This document shows positions 39,777-49,020 of a stretch of 64,000 nt of DNA, in pieces. The translations under genes and the position numbers were made by a program. Within the stretch, counting starts at the first letter, position 1. The number at the start of each line of letters is the position of its first letter. The notes below the pieces were generated by a model, which saw nothing but the letters and a program-made list of their open reading frames with translations, was not told where the DNA came from and did no database searches. Source of the DNA: Pseudoalteromonas marina (lineage in GTDB: Bacteria; Pseudomonadota; Gammaproteobacteria; Enterobacterales; Alteromonadaceae); NCBI RefSeq assembly GCF_000238335.3, contig NZ_AHCB03000007.1, positions 434,001 to 498,000 on the forward strand. Direction: 5' to 3'.

Positions 39777-41201
39777 GTGCAATATTTACCTATCTTTACC
39801 AAACTCGACAACAAACCTGTATTGGTTGTTGGCGGTGGAGAGGTCGCATTACGCAAGTGTCGCGCGTTTTTAAAAGCCCGTGCAGCAGTAACCTTAGTGG
39901 CACCTTGGTTTTGTGACGAATTAAAAGAACACGCACAACACAACGAAGTGATCCTAATAGACGCTTACTTTGACGAGTCACATCTAGACGGAAAAATGCT
40001 AGTTATTGCAGCAACCGATCGAGACGAAGTTAATAACACGGTGTTTGAGCTTGCCAATGCTCGCAATGTGTTTGTAAACGTGGTTGATGACCAACCTAAA
40101 TGTACGTTTATATTTCCTTCTATTGTTGACCGTAACCCTATTACAATTGCTATTTCGAGTGCGGGAACAGCCCCTGTACTTGCACGCCGTTTACGTGAAA
40201 AGTTAGAGACATTAATACCACAACACATTGGCCCACTTGCTACATTGGTGGGTGGCTTTAGAGATAAAGTAAAACAGCGCTTTAAGCACTTTTCTGACCG
40301 CCGCCAATTTTGGGAAGGCGTGTTCGACTCATCAGTTGTGAGTAAAGTACAAACCGGCGACACCCAAGGTGCTGAGCAACAACTTGAACAAATGCTAGAC
40401 GCTAAAGCCGAGCCCGAGGGCGAAGTTTATGTGGTAGGGGCAGGTCCTGGCGACCCAGAACTTTTAACACTTAAAGCACTGCAACTTATGCAACAGGCTG
40501 ATGTCGTTGTTTACGACTTTTTAGTGTCTGACGAAATTATGGAGCTTGTGCGTCGTGATGCAGACCTAATTTGTGTTGGTAAACGCTTAGGCGACCATAG
40601 TGTTGTTCAAGAAGACACTAACCAAATGTTGGTTGACCTAGCTAAACAAGGTAAAAAAGTATGCCGGATTAAAGGCGGTGACCCCTTTATTTATGGCCGC
40701 GGCGGTGAAGAAGTACAAGTATTGGCTGCCAACAAGGTAAATTACCAAATAGTACCGGGTATTACAGCTGCAGCAGGGTGTAGTGCGTATGCAGGTATTC
40801 CGCTTACGCATCGCGATCATGCCCAGGCTATTCAGTTTGTAACAGGGCACTGTAAAAAAGACGGCCAAGAACTTGATTGGCAATCACTGGCTAAACCAAA
40901 CCAAACACTTGCTATATATATGGGCGTAATTAAGTCACCGCACATTCAAGCAGAGCTATTAAAACATGGCCGTAAAGCCGACACGCCAGTTGCCGTGATC
41001 GAAAATGGCACGCGCAAAAATCAACGTGTAGTAACAGGCCAATTAGGTGAGCTTGCCAATTTAATTGAACGCAACAGCATTGTATCGCCAGCATTACTTA
41101 TTATTGGTGAAGTAGCCGCCCTACACTCGCAGCTTGCGTGGTTTGGGAAAAACAACCAAACAAGTAGCTATGCGCAACCGTTAACCGATATAGCAAATTA
41201 G
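39777..41201 (+). CDS. cysG: Siroheme synthase (multifunctional)
   Basis: CysG makes siroheme, the cofactor of sulfite reductase, from uroporphyrinogen III. The N-terminal half (about residues 1-215) is the dehydrogenase/ferrochelatase with LVVGGGEVALRK and IAATDRDEVN. The C-terminal half is the SAM-dependent methyltransferase with VYVVGAGPGDPELLTLKAL and PGITAAAGCSAYAGIPLTHR. I set the start at the GTG at 39777 (reads M-QYLPIF), which has AGGGGT nine bases upstream and matches relatives. A TTG at 39756 would add seven residues. It is 474 residues and heads the cys operon. Confidence 0.94.
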   Translation: MQYLPIFTKLDNKPVLVVGGGEVALRKCRAFLKARAAVTLVAPWFCDELKEHAQHNEVILIDAYFDESHLDGKMLVIAATDRDEVNNTVFELANARNVFVNVVDDQPKCTFIFPSIVDRNPITIAISSAGTAPVLARRLREKLETLIPQHIGPLATLVGGFRDKVKQRFKHFSDRRQFWEGVFDSSVVSKVQTGDTQGAEQQLEQMLDAKAEPEGEVYVVGAGPGDPELLTLKALQLMQQADVVVYDFLVSDEIMELVRRDADLICVGKRLGDHSVVQEDTNQMLVDLAKQGKKVCRIKGGDPFIYGRGGEEVQVLAANKVNYQIVPGITAAAGCSAYAGIPLTHRDHAQAIQFVTGHCKKDGQELDWQSLAKPNQTLAIYMGVIKSPHIQAELLKHGRKADTPVAVIENGTRKNQRVVTGQLGELANLIERNSIVSPALLIIGEVAALHSQLAWFGKNNQTSSYAQPLTDIAN

Positions 41202-41252
41202 TAACCAAATTTAATTTTATAACTTTTAATCATTTTAGTAGGACGACTAACA

Positions 41253-42152
41253 ATGGCTTTAACTCATCTTCAGCAACTTGAAGCTGAAAGTATCAAAATC
41301 ATGCGCGAAGTCGCCGCTGAGTTTGAGAACCCAGTAATGCTTTACTCAATTGGTAAAGATTCGTCGGTACTTCTGCACTTAGCGCGTAAAGCGTTTTACC
41401 CTGCAAAAATTCCGTTTCCGTTATTACACGTAGACACCGACTGGAAGTTTCGTGAAATGATTGAATTTCGCGACCGCATAGCAAAAGAGTACGACTTTGA
41501 CCTACTGGTACACAAAAACCCAGAAGGCTTAGCAATGGGCGTTGGCCCCTTTACGCATGGCTCGGGTAAGCATACCGACATAATGAAAACCCAAGGGTTA
41601 AAGCAAGCTCTTAACAAATACGGTTTTGATGCAGCCTTTGGTGGCGCCCGCCGCGACGAAGAAAAATCACGTGCAAAAGAACGTGTGTACTCGTTCCGCG
41701 ACAAGCACCATCGTTGGGATCCAAAAAACCAACGTCCAGAGCTTTGGAACACTTATAACAGTCAAGTAAACCCAGGCGAAAGCATTCGTGTATTCCCGTT
41801 ATCTAACTGGACTGAGCTTGATATTTGGCAATACATTTATCAAGAAAACATCGAAATGGTTCCACTTTACCTAGCTAAAGAGCGCCCTGTAGTTGAACGT
41901 GACGGCACACTTATCATGGTTGATGACGAACGTATGCCACTTGAAGAAGGCGAAGTACCACAAATGAAATCGGTCCGTTTTCGTACATTAGGCTGTTACC
42001 CACTAACCGGCGCCGTTGAATCTACAGCCAGTACACTAACCGAAATTATTGAAGAAATGCTGCTATCTACGTCATCAGAACGCGAAGGCCGCGTTATTGA
42101 CCATGACTCAGCAGGCTCAATGGAGAAGAAAAAACGTGAGGGGTATTTCTAA
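41253..42152 (+). CDS. cysD: Sulfate adenylyltransferase subunit 2
   Basis: CysD with CysN makes adenosine 5'-phosphosulfate from ATP and sulfate. It is an ATP pyrophosphatase of the PAPS reductase-like fold with the PP-loop [14 protein letters not shown] and the family features [28 protein letters not shown] and [13 protein letters not shown]. The 299 residues are normal. Its TAA stop overlaps the cysN ATG by one base, so the heterodimer subunits are translationally coupled. Confidence 0.98.
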   Translation: MALTHLQQLEAESIKIMREVAAEFENPVMLYSIGKDSSVLLHLARKAFYPAKIPFPLLHVDTDWKFREMIEFRDRIAKEYDFDLLVHKNPEGLAMGVGPFTHGSGKHTDIMKTQGLKQALNKYGFDAAFGGARRDEEKSRAKERVYSFRDKHHRWDPKNQRPELWNTYNSQVNPGESIRVFPLSNWTELDIWQYIYQENIEMVPLYLAKERPVVERDGTLIMVDDERMPLEEGEVPQMKSVRFRTLGCYPLTGAVESTASTLTEIIEEMLLSTSSEREGRVIDHDSAGSMEKKKREGYF

Positions 42153-43576
42153 TGTCTAGCCAAAATAACGATACATTTAACGAAGTAAAAGAAATAGGCA
42201 TAGACGCCTACCTAGCACGTCAACAAGACAAAAGCTTATTGCGCATGCTTACCTGTGGCAGTGTAGACGACGGTAAATCAACACTGATTGGCCGCCTATT
42301 ACACGACAGCCACCAAATTTATGAAGATCAGCTAGCAGCCCTTCACAAAGACAACGAAAAAGTAGGTAACGCAGGTGAAGATCTTGACCTTGCATTACTA
42401 GTAGATGGCCTACAAGCTGAACGCGAACAAGGTATTACCATTGACGTAGCGTACCGATATTTTTCAACGGCTAAGCGTAAATTTATTATTGCCGACACAC
42501 CAGGCCACGAGCAATATACACGCAACATGGTAACGGGTGCATCAACAAGCGATGTCGCCATTATTTTGGTTGATGCGCGTTACGGCGTGCAAGTACAAAC
42601 CAAGCGCCATAGCTTTATTTGTGACTCGCTAGGTATTAAACAGTTTGTTGTAGCCATTAATAAAATGGATATTGTTGATTTTGACGAAACCGTTTATGAA
42701 AAAATCAAAGCCGATTACCTTAAATTTGCTGAGCAACTAAATGTAACAAACATCAAGTTTGTGCCTATGTCGGCACTTAAAGGCGACAACGTAGTAACGC
42801 GCTCTGCACATACTCCGTATTACACCGACAAACCACTGCTTGAGCTATTAGAAGATTCGCCAGCGGCACAAACCGATACCGGTTTTGAAGCACGTTTACC
42901 CGTGCAATATGTAATACGCCCTAACTTAAACTTTCGTGGTTTTCAGGGCACATTAGCATCGGGCAAGCTACAAGTAGGCGACGCTGTAAAAGTATTACCG
43001 TCGGGTAAAACATCAAGCATTAAAGAAATTGTCACTTTTAATGGCAACCTAGACACAGCAGAAGCAGGCCAAGCAATTACTATTACGCTAAACAGTGAAA
43101 TAGACATTAGCCGCGGCGACGTAATCGTACCGGCAAGTTCAACTGCGGCAGTTACTAATCAGCTTCAGGCTAAAATTGTATGGATGCACGAATCGCCATT
43201 AGTGCTAGGTAAAAACTACAACCTAAAACTAGGCAGCAAAAACACATCGGCTGTGGTTAAAAAGATTGACCACACTATTGATGTAAACACGCTTGAACAT
43301 GGCTCTGCCGATTCATTACAGCTAAACGAAATTGCTATTGTAACGCTTGAACTCACCGAAACTATTTTGGCCGACGAGTACCACAATAACCACGAAACAG
43401 GCTCTTTCATTCTAATTGACCGTTTATCTAACTTAACGGTAGCAGCCGGTATGATTGAACACGTACTACAAAGCGAAAAAAGCAAAAGCGATTTCAGTGA
43501 CTTTGAAGTTGAGTTTAATAGCTTAGTACGCAAGCACTTCCCGCATTGGCAAGCGCTTGATATTTCGAAACTGTAA
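42152..43576 (+). CDS. cysN: Sulfate adenylyltransferase subunit 1 (GTPase)
   Basis: CysN is the EF-Tu-like GTPase whose hydrolysis drives APS synthesis by CysD. The GTPase motifs are GSVDDGKSTLIGRLLHDS, DTPGHEQYTRNM and NKMDIVDFD. The following beta-barrel domains complete 474 residues. No CysC kinase domain is fused to its C-terminus; a separate cysC gene lies two genes downstream. Confidence 0.98.
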   Translation: MSSQNNDTFNEVKEIGIDAYLARQQDKSLLRMLTCGSVDDGKSTLIGRLLHDSHQIYEDQLAALHKDNEKVGNAGEDLDLALLVDGLQAEREQGITIDVAYRYFSTAKRKFIIADTPGHEQYTRNMVTGASTSDVAIILVDARYGVQVQTKRHSFICDSLGIKQFVVAINKMDIVDFDETVYEKIKADYLKFAEQLNVTNIKFVPMSALKGDNVVTRSAHTPYYTDKPLLELLEDSPAAQTDTGFEARLPVQYVIRPNLNFRGFQGTLASGKLQVGDAVKVLPSGKTSSIKEIVTFNGNLDTAEAGQAITITLNSEIDISRGDVIVPASSTAAVTNQLQAKIVWMHESPLVLGKNYNLKLGSKNTSAVVKKIDHTIDVNTLEHGSADSLQLNEIAIVTLELTETILADEYHNNHETGSFILIDRLSNLTVAAGMIEHVLQSEKSKSDFSDFEVEFNSLVRKHFPHWQALDISKL

Positions 43577-43607
43577 GTTTATTAATGTCTGTTAGGAATA
43601 ATAAAGC

Positions 43608-45332
43608 ATGGTAGAGCAGCTAGTTTTAACAGGCATAATGCTTACCTTAGTCGGGTGCCTTTTTGGCACCCGCATTAATCCAGCATGGTTATTTGTAAGC
43701 GCTATTGGCACCAGCTACTTAGCCGGGCTAATTGACCTTGAAAACATGCTAGTTAACTACGCCAATCCGTCACTTATTACCTTAGTGCTCCTCGTATTAG
43801 TGTCGATTGCAATCGAAAAAACCACGTTAATTCAAAAGCTATCCATGTCTTTATCTAAAGGTAGCTTAGTTAAGTCGGTAACAAAGCTGGGGATTTCTAC
43901 TGCATTTTTATCGTCGTTTACTAATAATACGGCGGTGGTTGCCTCACTCATTACCGCAATAAAAGATAACCCAAACCATTCACCTTCAAAGCTATTATTA
44001 CCGCTGTCGTACACTGCTATTTTAGGTGGCACCATTACACTCATAGGTACTTCAACAAACCTCATTGTTAACGGCTTTGCGGTAGATGCAGGTATGCAGC
44101 CACTGGGCTTTTTCGACTTTACCTTAGTGGGTTTAGGCGCGCTTAGCGTTGGCCTTATTACTATTTTGGTAATGCTTAAATACTTGCCTGACAACGGCAA
44201 AAGCGATCAAGAAGTTGTTCCTTTTTACCTTGAAGGTAAAGTACAAACAGGCTCAAAATTAATAGGTCGCACAGTAGAAGAAAACGGCCTACGCGATTTA
44301 AAAGACTTGTTCCTAGCTGAAATAATTCGTAATAACGAACGCATATGCGCAGTAACGCCTCAGCAAATTATTCAACAAAACGACATTTTATTATTTGTAG
44401 GCGACATTAAATCAGTCCCCCTATTAACCCGCTTTGATGGTTTAAAAGTAGTACACGATAACCACGAAAAAGACATAGAACACTTAGTTGAAGTGGTCGT
44501 AAGTCAGTCGTCTAAATTTATAGGCAAAACCGTAAAAGAAATACGTTTTCGCGAGCAGTTTCACGCTGCTGTTATTGCTATTCGCCGTGGGCACGACCGA
44601 CTTCAAGGCGGCCTTGGCCAAGTAAAATTACAAGCGGGCGATTCACTTATTTTGGCACCCGGCAAAAACTTTTACAGCCTACCTAATTTAAAGCGTGAGT
44701 TTGTATATATTTCAGGCCTTGATTTACAAACCCACCTTGCGCCCAAACAATCTAATATTGTATTACTCAGCTTTGCGGGTGTATTGGGTTTAAGTATTTT
44801 TGGGGTAGTGCCGTTAGTAAAAGGCTTATTGGTATTACTTATTGGCTTAATGCTCAGCGGCACCATAAAGCTAAACGAAATAAAACGCCGATTTCCGCTT
44901 GAGTTACTTGTTGTAGTTGGTAGCGCCATTGGGCTTGCAAAATTAATGATAGGCACGGGGCTTGCTGGGCAAATATCGAGTGCGCTATTTATGGTGCTTG
45001 GCGACTTTGGTCCTTACGGCGCATTTATAGCCATATTTTTAATGACCGTATTATTTACCGAGCTTATTACAAATAATGCGGCAGCGGCACTTTCATTTCC
45101 GGTTGCTTACTCATTAGCTGTTGGCTTTAATGTAGACCCGCTACCCTTTATTATGGCGGTTGCTTTTGGCGCATCGGCAAGTTTTATATCGCCATTTGGG
45201 TATCAAACAAATTTAATGGTGTATAGCGCGGGTAATTATCGCTTAAAAGATTACATTGTTATGGGCTTGCCCCTTTCTATTATTTATTCAATCACGGTAT
45301 TAACCCTGATCCCGCTGGTATTTCCTTTTTAA
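43608..45332 (+). CDS. SLC13-type (DASS) transporter with two RCK-C domains, probable sulfate uptake
   Basis: This 574-residue membrane protein has an SLC13/CitT-like fold split by a soluble middle part. Hydrophobic helices cover about residues 1-200 and 375-574. The middle (about 205-370) holds two TrkA-C/RCK-C domains with the pattern GRTVEENGLRDL... and GKTVKEIRFREQF. Conserved transporter signatures are SSFTNNTAVVASL, LIGTSTNLIVNG and ELITNNAAAALSFP. Its place between cysN and cysC strongly suggests sulfate import linked to assimilation, as for SLC13-type transporters in other marine bacteria. The substrate is inferred from context only. It likely replaces an ABC sulfate system, which is absent from this operon. 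Confidence 0.87.
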   Translation: MVEQLVLTGIMLTLVGCLFGTRINPAWLFVSAIGTSYLAGLIDLENMLVNYANPSLITLVLLVLVSIAIEKTTLIQKLSMSLSKGSLVKSVTKLGISTAFLSSFTNNTAVVASLITAIKDNPNHSPSKLLLPLSYTAILGGTITLIGTSTNLIVNGFAVDAGMQPLGFFDFTLVGLGALSVGLITILVMLKYLPDNGKSDQEVVPFYLEGKVQTGSKLIGRTVEENGLRDLKDLFLAEIIRNNERICAVTPQQIIQQNDILLFVGDIKSVPLLTRFDGLKVVHDNHEKDIEHLVEVVVSQSSKFIGKTVKEIRFREQFHAAVIAIRRGHDRLQGGLGQVKLQAGDSLILAPGKNFYSLPNLKREFVYISGLDLQTHLAPKQSNIVLLSFAGVLGLSIFGVVPLVKGLLVLLIGLMLSGTIKLNEIKRRFPLELLVVVGSAIGLAKLMIGTGLAGQISSALFMVLGDFGPYGAFIAIFLMTVLFTELITNNAAAALSFPVAYSLAVGFNVDPLPFIMAVAFGASASFISPFGYQTNLMVYSAGNYRLKDYIVMGLPLSIIYSITVLTLIPLVFPF

Positions 45333-45365
45333 TACTGGCGCAAACAGCATAAGAGACACATCACT

Positions 45366-45962
45366 ATGGATGAAAATATAGTTTGGCATAACTACGCAAC
45401 CACTAAAGCACAACGTAGCGAGCAAAAAAAACATAAGCCGGCTATTTTATGGTTTACCGGTTTTTCAGGCTCGGGTAAAAGCACCGTAGCCAACGCACTC
45501 GAAGCGGCGCTTAATCAGCAAGGCGTACACACTTACCTGCTCGATGGCGACAACGTACGCCACGGCTTATGTAAAGACCTAGGCTTTAGCGATGAAGACC
45601 GCATAGAAAACATTCGCCGTGTAGGCGAAACCGCAAAACTAATGACCGACGCAGGCTTGTTAGTACTTACTGCGTTTATATCGCCTTTTAGAGCTGAACG
45701 GGACATGGTGCGCAATTTAGTAGATGACGGAGAGTTTATTGAAGTATTTATAGATACTCCGCTTGATATATGCGAAAGCCGCGATCCAAAAGGGCTATAC
45801 AAAAAAGCACGCGCAGGGGAGATAAAACACTTTACTGGCATCGACTCAAACTACGAAGTACCCACAAAGCCTGAAATAATTTTAGATACAAGTAAAAACA
45901 CCCTAGACCAATCGGTTGCCCAACTGATAACGTATCTAAAACAAACGCATATAATAGGTTAA
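45366..45962 (+). CDS. cysC: Adenylyl-sulfate kinase
   Basis: CysC phosphorylates APS at the 3' position to give PAPS. The P-loop is [15 protein letters not shown] at about residues 33-47, followed by [35 protein letters not shown] and [20 protein letters not shown]. The 198-residue length is normal. It follows the transporter gene by 33 bases and precedes cysQ by five. Confidence 0.98.
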   Translation: MDENIVWHNYATTKAQRSEQKKHKPAILWFTGFSGSGKSTVANALEAALNQQGVHTYLLDGDNVRHGLCKDLGFSDEDRIENIRRVGETAKLMTDAGLLVLTAFISPFRAERDMVRNLVDDGEFIEVFIDTPLDICESRDPKGLYKKARAGEIKHFTGIDSNYEVPTKPEIILDTSKNTLDQSVAQLITYLKQTHIIG

Positions 45963-45967
45963 CCCCA

Positions 45968-46738
45968 ATGAACCAAACCGAACTGCTAGAAGAAACCCTC
46001 ATCCTTGCCCGCACCGCAGGCAAAGCCATTATGGGGATTTACGAAAAGGACTTTAACGTTGAATACAAAGCCGATGAAAGCCCAGTAACCGACGCCGACT
46101 TAGCAGCTCATAAGGTCATTGTAGCGGGGCTACTTCAGCTTACGCCCGACATCCCCATCCTTAGCGAAGAAAACGCCGACATAAGCTGGGCGATTCGCCA
46201 AACGTGGAAAAGCTACTGGTTAGTCGATCCAATCGACGGTACCAAAGAGTTCATTAAAAAGAACGGCGAATTTACCGTAAACATTGCCCTAATAGAAAAC
46301 GGAAAACCGGTACTCGCGGTTGTTGATGCCCCTGCACTTGGCGTATCGTACCTTGCAAGCGATGCCATTGGCGCGTTTAAAGACACGGGCGATGAGCGTA
46401 TAGAACTTAAAGTAACCACCAAGCCTAACAAAGGGTTAATACGTGTTGTAGGCAGCCGCTCGCACCCATCACCCGATTTAGCCGAATTTGTAAAACGCTT
46501 TGATGACGTAGAAATGGTCTCAAAAGGCAGCTCACTAAAACTGTGTTTAATTGCCGAAGGCAGCGCCGATATTTATCCGCGCTTAGGCCCAACCTGTGAA
46601 TGGGATACCGGAGCTGGCCATGCAATCGCCGAAATAGCCGGTGCAAAAGTCACTAAACTTGATGGCAGTCCGCTTACTTACAATACTAAAGATGAGTATT
46701 TGAATCCGTATTTTATTGTAAGTGCGATAGAAGAATAA
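45968..46738 (+). CDS. cysQ: 3'(2'),5'-bisphosphate nucleotidase
   Basis: CysQ hydrolyses adenosine 3',5'-bisphosphate, the by-product of PAPS reduction, and so prevents its toxic build-up. It belongs to the inositol monophosphatase-like metal-dependent family: ILSEENADI, the WLVDPIDGTKEFIKKNGEFTVNIAL block (by position about residues 82-107) and the second metal motif CEWDTGAGHAI. At 256 residues it is complete. It is last in the operon, and a weak hairpin follows. Confidence 0.96.
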   Translation: MNQTELLEETLILARTAGKAIMGIYEKDFNVEYKADESPVTDADLAAHKVIVAGLLQLTPDIPILSEENADISWAIRQTWKSYWLVDPIDGTKEFIKKNGEFTVNIALIENGKPVLAVVDAPALGVSYLASDAIGAFKDTGDERIELKVTTKPNKGLIRVVGSRSHPSPDLAEFVKRFDDVEMVSKGSSLKLCLIAEGSADIYPRLGPTCEWDTGAGHAIAEIAGAKVTKLDGSPLTYNTKDEYLNPYFIVSAIEE

Positions 46739-46746
46739 AAGTTAAG

Positions 46747-46781
46747 AGCTATCAGTTGTCAGCAAGATAAGTGATAGCTTT
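46747..46781 (+). terminator. Weak terminator after cysQ
   Basis: AGCTATCA and TGATAGCT pair across a 17-base loop and are followed by TTTACT. The stem is short and the loop long, so this call is tentative. Confidence 0.4.
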
Positions 46782-46841
46782 TACTATAAGAGTTACTCAG
46801 GGAGCATAAAGTAAAATACTTAGTAACGCTTAAGTTATTTG

Positions 46842-47138
46842 TTATGTAAAAGCTAACTTAATAAGCGCACTAAAGCATAGCAAAGTTATCAACAAACCAA
46901 GCGATAAAATAACCTTTTCCTTCAGGGTTTGCTCAGGCTTTTGGGCAAATACAAAAACAGTTCGGTAAAGTGTACTAGGCACTATTAAAACCAAGCCAAT
47001 AAACGCAGGGAACATACACAATATGAAGCTATATGCGAAACCTGAATTTTCCATTTGGCCGAACATAGCGCTAAACCCAAACCAAATAATAGCAACTGCA
47101 AAAAACGCAACGCCTACTGAAATCGATAAAAGTGCCAT
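46842..47138 (-). CDS. Hypothetical small membrane protein
   Basis: I do not recognise this 98-residue protein. It has three hydrophobic segments at about residues 2-22, 33-56 and 74-96, with the charged loop AQKPEQTLKEK between the last two. It is the last gene, in its own direction, of a series of small minus-strand genes that reaches back to about 51.2 kb. It converges with cysQ. Membrane-protein composition supports a real gene. Function unknown. Confidence 0.6.
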   Translation of the reverse strand: MALLSISVGVAFFAVAIIWFGFSAMFGQMENSGFAYSFILCMFPAFIGLVLIVPSTLYRTVFVFAQKPEQTLKEKVILSLGLLITLLCFSALIKLAFT

Positions 47139-47174
47139 TTATTAAATTCCTTTTATTTCATCTCGAAAGAAAAA

Positions 47175-47588
47175 TTAGTTTAACGATTCTGAAACAGCTA
47201 TCTCTGCATCTATAATCGCTCGATGCGCCTTTAAACCAATATTACTAGAATAAAAGTCAGCAGCAATTTTTAACTCTTGTGCTGTTAATAATGAAGTAAG
47301 TTTGCTTTTAAAAATAATTTTAGCTGCGTTGACATTAATTGGGTCAGCCATAAATGTTGAAGGCATTGACTCAATGAAGGCCCGCTTTTGGCTTTCGGGT
47401 AAATCCCTTAGTATTTCTGAGAGTATCTTTTCAGGACTAATATTCACTTCTCCCCCAAATGAACTTAAGATCTCTTCCATTTTTAGTGCTGCATAGAGTC
47501 GTTCAAATTCAACGTTTGAATCTATCTTATGAGTTGAAGTGCAAGCACAGGCTAGAAAAATAAATAATAATAACAATACTTTGCTCAT
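47175..47588 (-). CDS. Hypothetical lipoprotein
   Basis: The start was set at the ATG at 47588 (MSKVLLLLFIFLACACTSTHK), which has AAGG upstream and yields a clean lipoprotein signal with a lipobox ending in LACAC; the open frame could reach 16 codons further. The mature part (about 120 residues) is helical and charged, with the phrases LYAALKMEEILSSFGG and AQELKIAADFYSSNIGLKAHR. The latter resembles the short DUF2059-like segment (periplasmic proteins of unknown function) in which a residue pair such as FYSSPxG recurs. That link is tentative. Confidence 0.6.
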   Translation of the reverse strand: MSKVLLLLFIFLACACTSTHKIDSNVEFERLYAALKMEEILSSFGGEVNISPEKILSEILRDLPESQKRAFIESMPSTFMADPINVNAAKIIFKSKLTSLLTAQELKIAADFYSSNIGLKAHRAIIDAEIAVSESLN

Positions 47589-47659
47589 AATAACCTTATA
47601 ATTTATAGCTTTGAGTGGAAGTAAAACACTGATCATAACTCTTTTTTAATAGAGTACAC

Positions 47660-47914
47660 TTAATTTATATTCAGCAATAAAAGCACTATCCCTCCAACAA
47701 ACAGCACAAAATAAATCTTAACGTGCCAGTTTTTTGAATAGTTTTCTTTATACTCTGTGAGCATTTTATCAACATCGCTAGATGTGAACTCATAGCCACA
47801 TCTATAACAGGTTGCCATGCCTTTTTTAATATGAGCTTTGCACTTAACACATTTATAAATATACGTAAGTCGGTCTATATTGAGATAAGGATATCCGTTA
47901 TCTTTATTTTTCAT
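47660..47914 (-). CDS. Hypothetical zinc-ribbon membrane protein
   Basis: This 84-residue protein has a zinc ribbon with two CxxC knuckles (YKCVKCKAHIKKGMATCYRCGYE, about residues 20-42), a charged linker, and a single C-terminal transmembrane helix (about 66-83, IYFVLFVGGIVLLLL). The layout suggests a small tail-anchored protein with a cytoplasmic metal-binding head. I do not know its role. It lies between the lipoprotein gene and an interrupted membrane gene. Confidence 0.6.
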   Translation of the reverse strand: MKNKDNGYPYLNIDRLTYIYKCVKCKAHIKKGMATCYRCGYEFTSSDVDKMLTEYKENYSKNWHVKIYFVLFVGGIVLLLLNIN

Positions 47915-47961
47915 CCTGCTGACACCTAATAATATAAAGAGCTACTGGGCAAATATGCTTT

Positions 47962-48243
47962 TTAAGGGATAAAGAAAGTAAAATAGGTGCACGCACCAAT
48001 ACCTATAATCAGCATAAAAAGCCGCTTTACTAAATTACCTTCAGTAGGAGAAATTTCCTCACCGGTATATGGTGCATAAATACTTCTATTTAATATAAAT
48101 GCATAGATATATCTATAACAAAAAGAAAATACAAACACGCAGAACAACAGCTTTTTTAATGACTCAAAACCTATAAAAAAAGCGGCTCAAAACACAAACC
48201 ATATTATGCCGAAAAATATAACAATCACCTTTTTTTTATCCAT
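47962..48243 (-). pseudogene. Small membrane protein gene interrupted by an in-frame TGA
   Basis: From an ATG at 48243 with AAAGAGAG upstream, the minus strand reads MDKKKVIVIFFGIIWFVF, then TGA at 48187-48189. It continues in the same frame for 74 codons: AAFFIGFESLKKLLF..., three hydrophobic stretches in all, ending TYFTFFIP. The two parts together form a plausible 93-residue membrane protein, so the single stop looks like a nonsense mutation. Readthrough is possible but unsupported; no selenocysteine insertion context is known for such proteins. A shorter product starting at a TTG at 48147 cannot be ruled out. Confidence 0.55.
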
Positions 48244-48367
48244 GCTAACTCTCTTTACTGCCTTTGTTTTTATTTAAGTTCTGTACTTATAAACTTTAAA
48301 TGCGTTTTAGTTAACTGATTTGGCGCTATTGTAGCCGGTGAAAATATAAGTAACGTTTTAGTCTTTA

Positions 48368-48730
48368 TTAAATTGTAGTCTTAACGCTGGAATTCGTAGT
48401 CGGTAACCCTAACTTTTTGGCTATCGCCGCAAATTGAGCCTTTGTGTATGGCCCATAAAAAAACTCATTGTGCTCAGCAAACTTGTTATCTTTGGTTTTA
48501 TCAATATAGTAAAAAGCACAAATTTTATGCGGACAAGCATAAACCGAAATATATTGTTCGTTAGACTTAATATTTATTGGTTCATTGAGTCGCCCAATAT
48601 ATGTGCCCTGACCAAGGCTATAACCTAACCTTTTGGTACCGTCGATGTAATACACTTTATAAGGTTGCTCCTCCCAAACTGGAGAACACCCATTAAGAAG
48701 TAATAATATTAAAACTAAACATCTTCTCAC
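48368..48730 (-). CDS. Hypothetical lipoprotein
   Basis: This 120-residue protein begins MRRCLVLILLLLNGCSPVW, a typical lipoprotein signal with the lipobox LNGC (Cys at residue 15). The mature part is a small mixed domain containing VYACPHKICAFYYIDK, with two cysteines that may form a disulfide, and ends with a helix KAQFAAIAKKLGLP. I do not recognise the family. It has its own upstream region and stands alone. Confidence 0.6.
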   Translation of the reverse strand: MRRCLVLILLLLNGCSPVWEEQPYKVYYIDGTKRLGYSLGQGTYIGRLNEPINIKSNEQYISVYACPHKICAFYYIDKTKDNKFAEHNEFFYGPYTKAQFAAIAKKLGLPTTNSSVKTTI

Positions 48731-48790
48731 ATATTTCCCTGCATTCTAGTAACTTGCTCAAATTACACCCTTATAGTTAACATGAGCGTG

Positions 48791-48876
48791 TTCTTATTTT
48801 TGGAACATCTATTAGTAACAAACTGTGTAAGTGATTGCCAATTATAAAATTATATAATCGAGGTATTTTACTATGT
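48791..48876 (+). repeat. Diverged direct repeat, copy A
   Basis: About 85 bases aligning at roughly three quarters identity with 51289-51376. Shared blocks include CTATTA-TAACAAAC, AAGTG-TTGCCAATTATAAA and ATTATAT. It lies in the gap of about 290 bases between the lipoprotein and hydrolase genes, which otherwise holds only a very short open frame. Confidence 0.6.
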
Positions 48877-48935
48877 GTAAAAAGGTGTGGCATGAAGCAA
48901 GGCAGTGCTTTTAACTTAAGGAGAGAGGCAAAAGA

Positions 48936-48980
48936 ATGACCGCTTCCAATCAACAAGTAATGGTTGTTATAAGTTTTTGA
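48936..48980 (+). CDS. Possible 14-residue peptide
   Basis: ATG at 48936 with a strong AAGGAGAGAGG Shine-Dalgarno sequence seven bases upstream opens a 14-codon frame (MTASNQQVMVVISF). It may be a decayed gene start or a leader peptide left downstream of repeat copy A. There is no other support. Confidence 0.15.
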   Translation: MTASNQQVMVVISF

Positions 48981-49020
48981 GACTTGCGATTAATTGAACG
49001 CTTTTTAAAAGCGACAACCC

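Noticed and set aside
48187..48189. UGA as a selenocysteine codon
   Set aside because: It lies at the end of a hydrophobic helix in a small membrane protein, with no known selenoprotein similarity or recognisable downstream insertion element.
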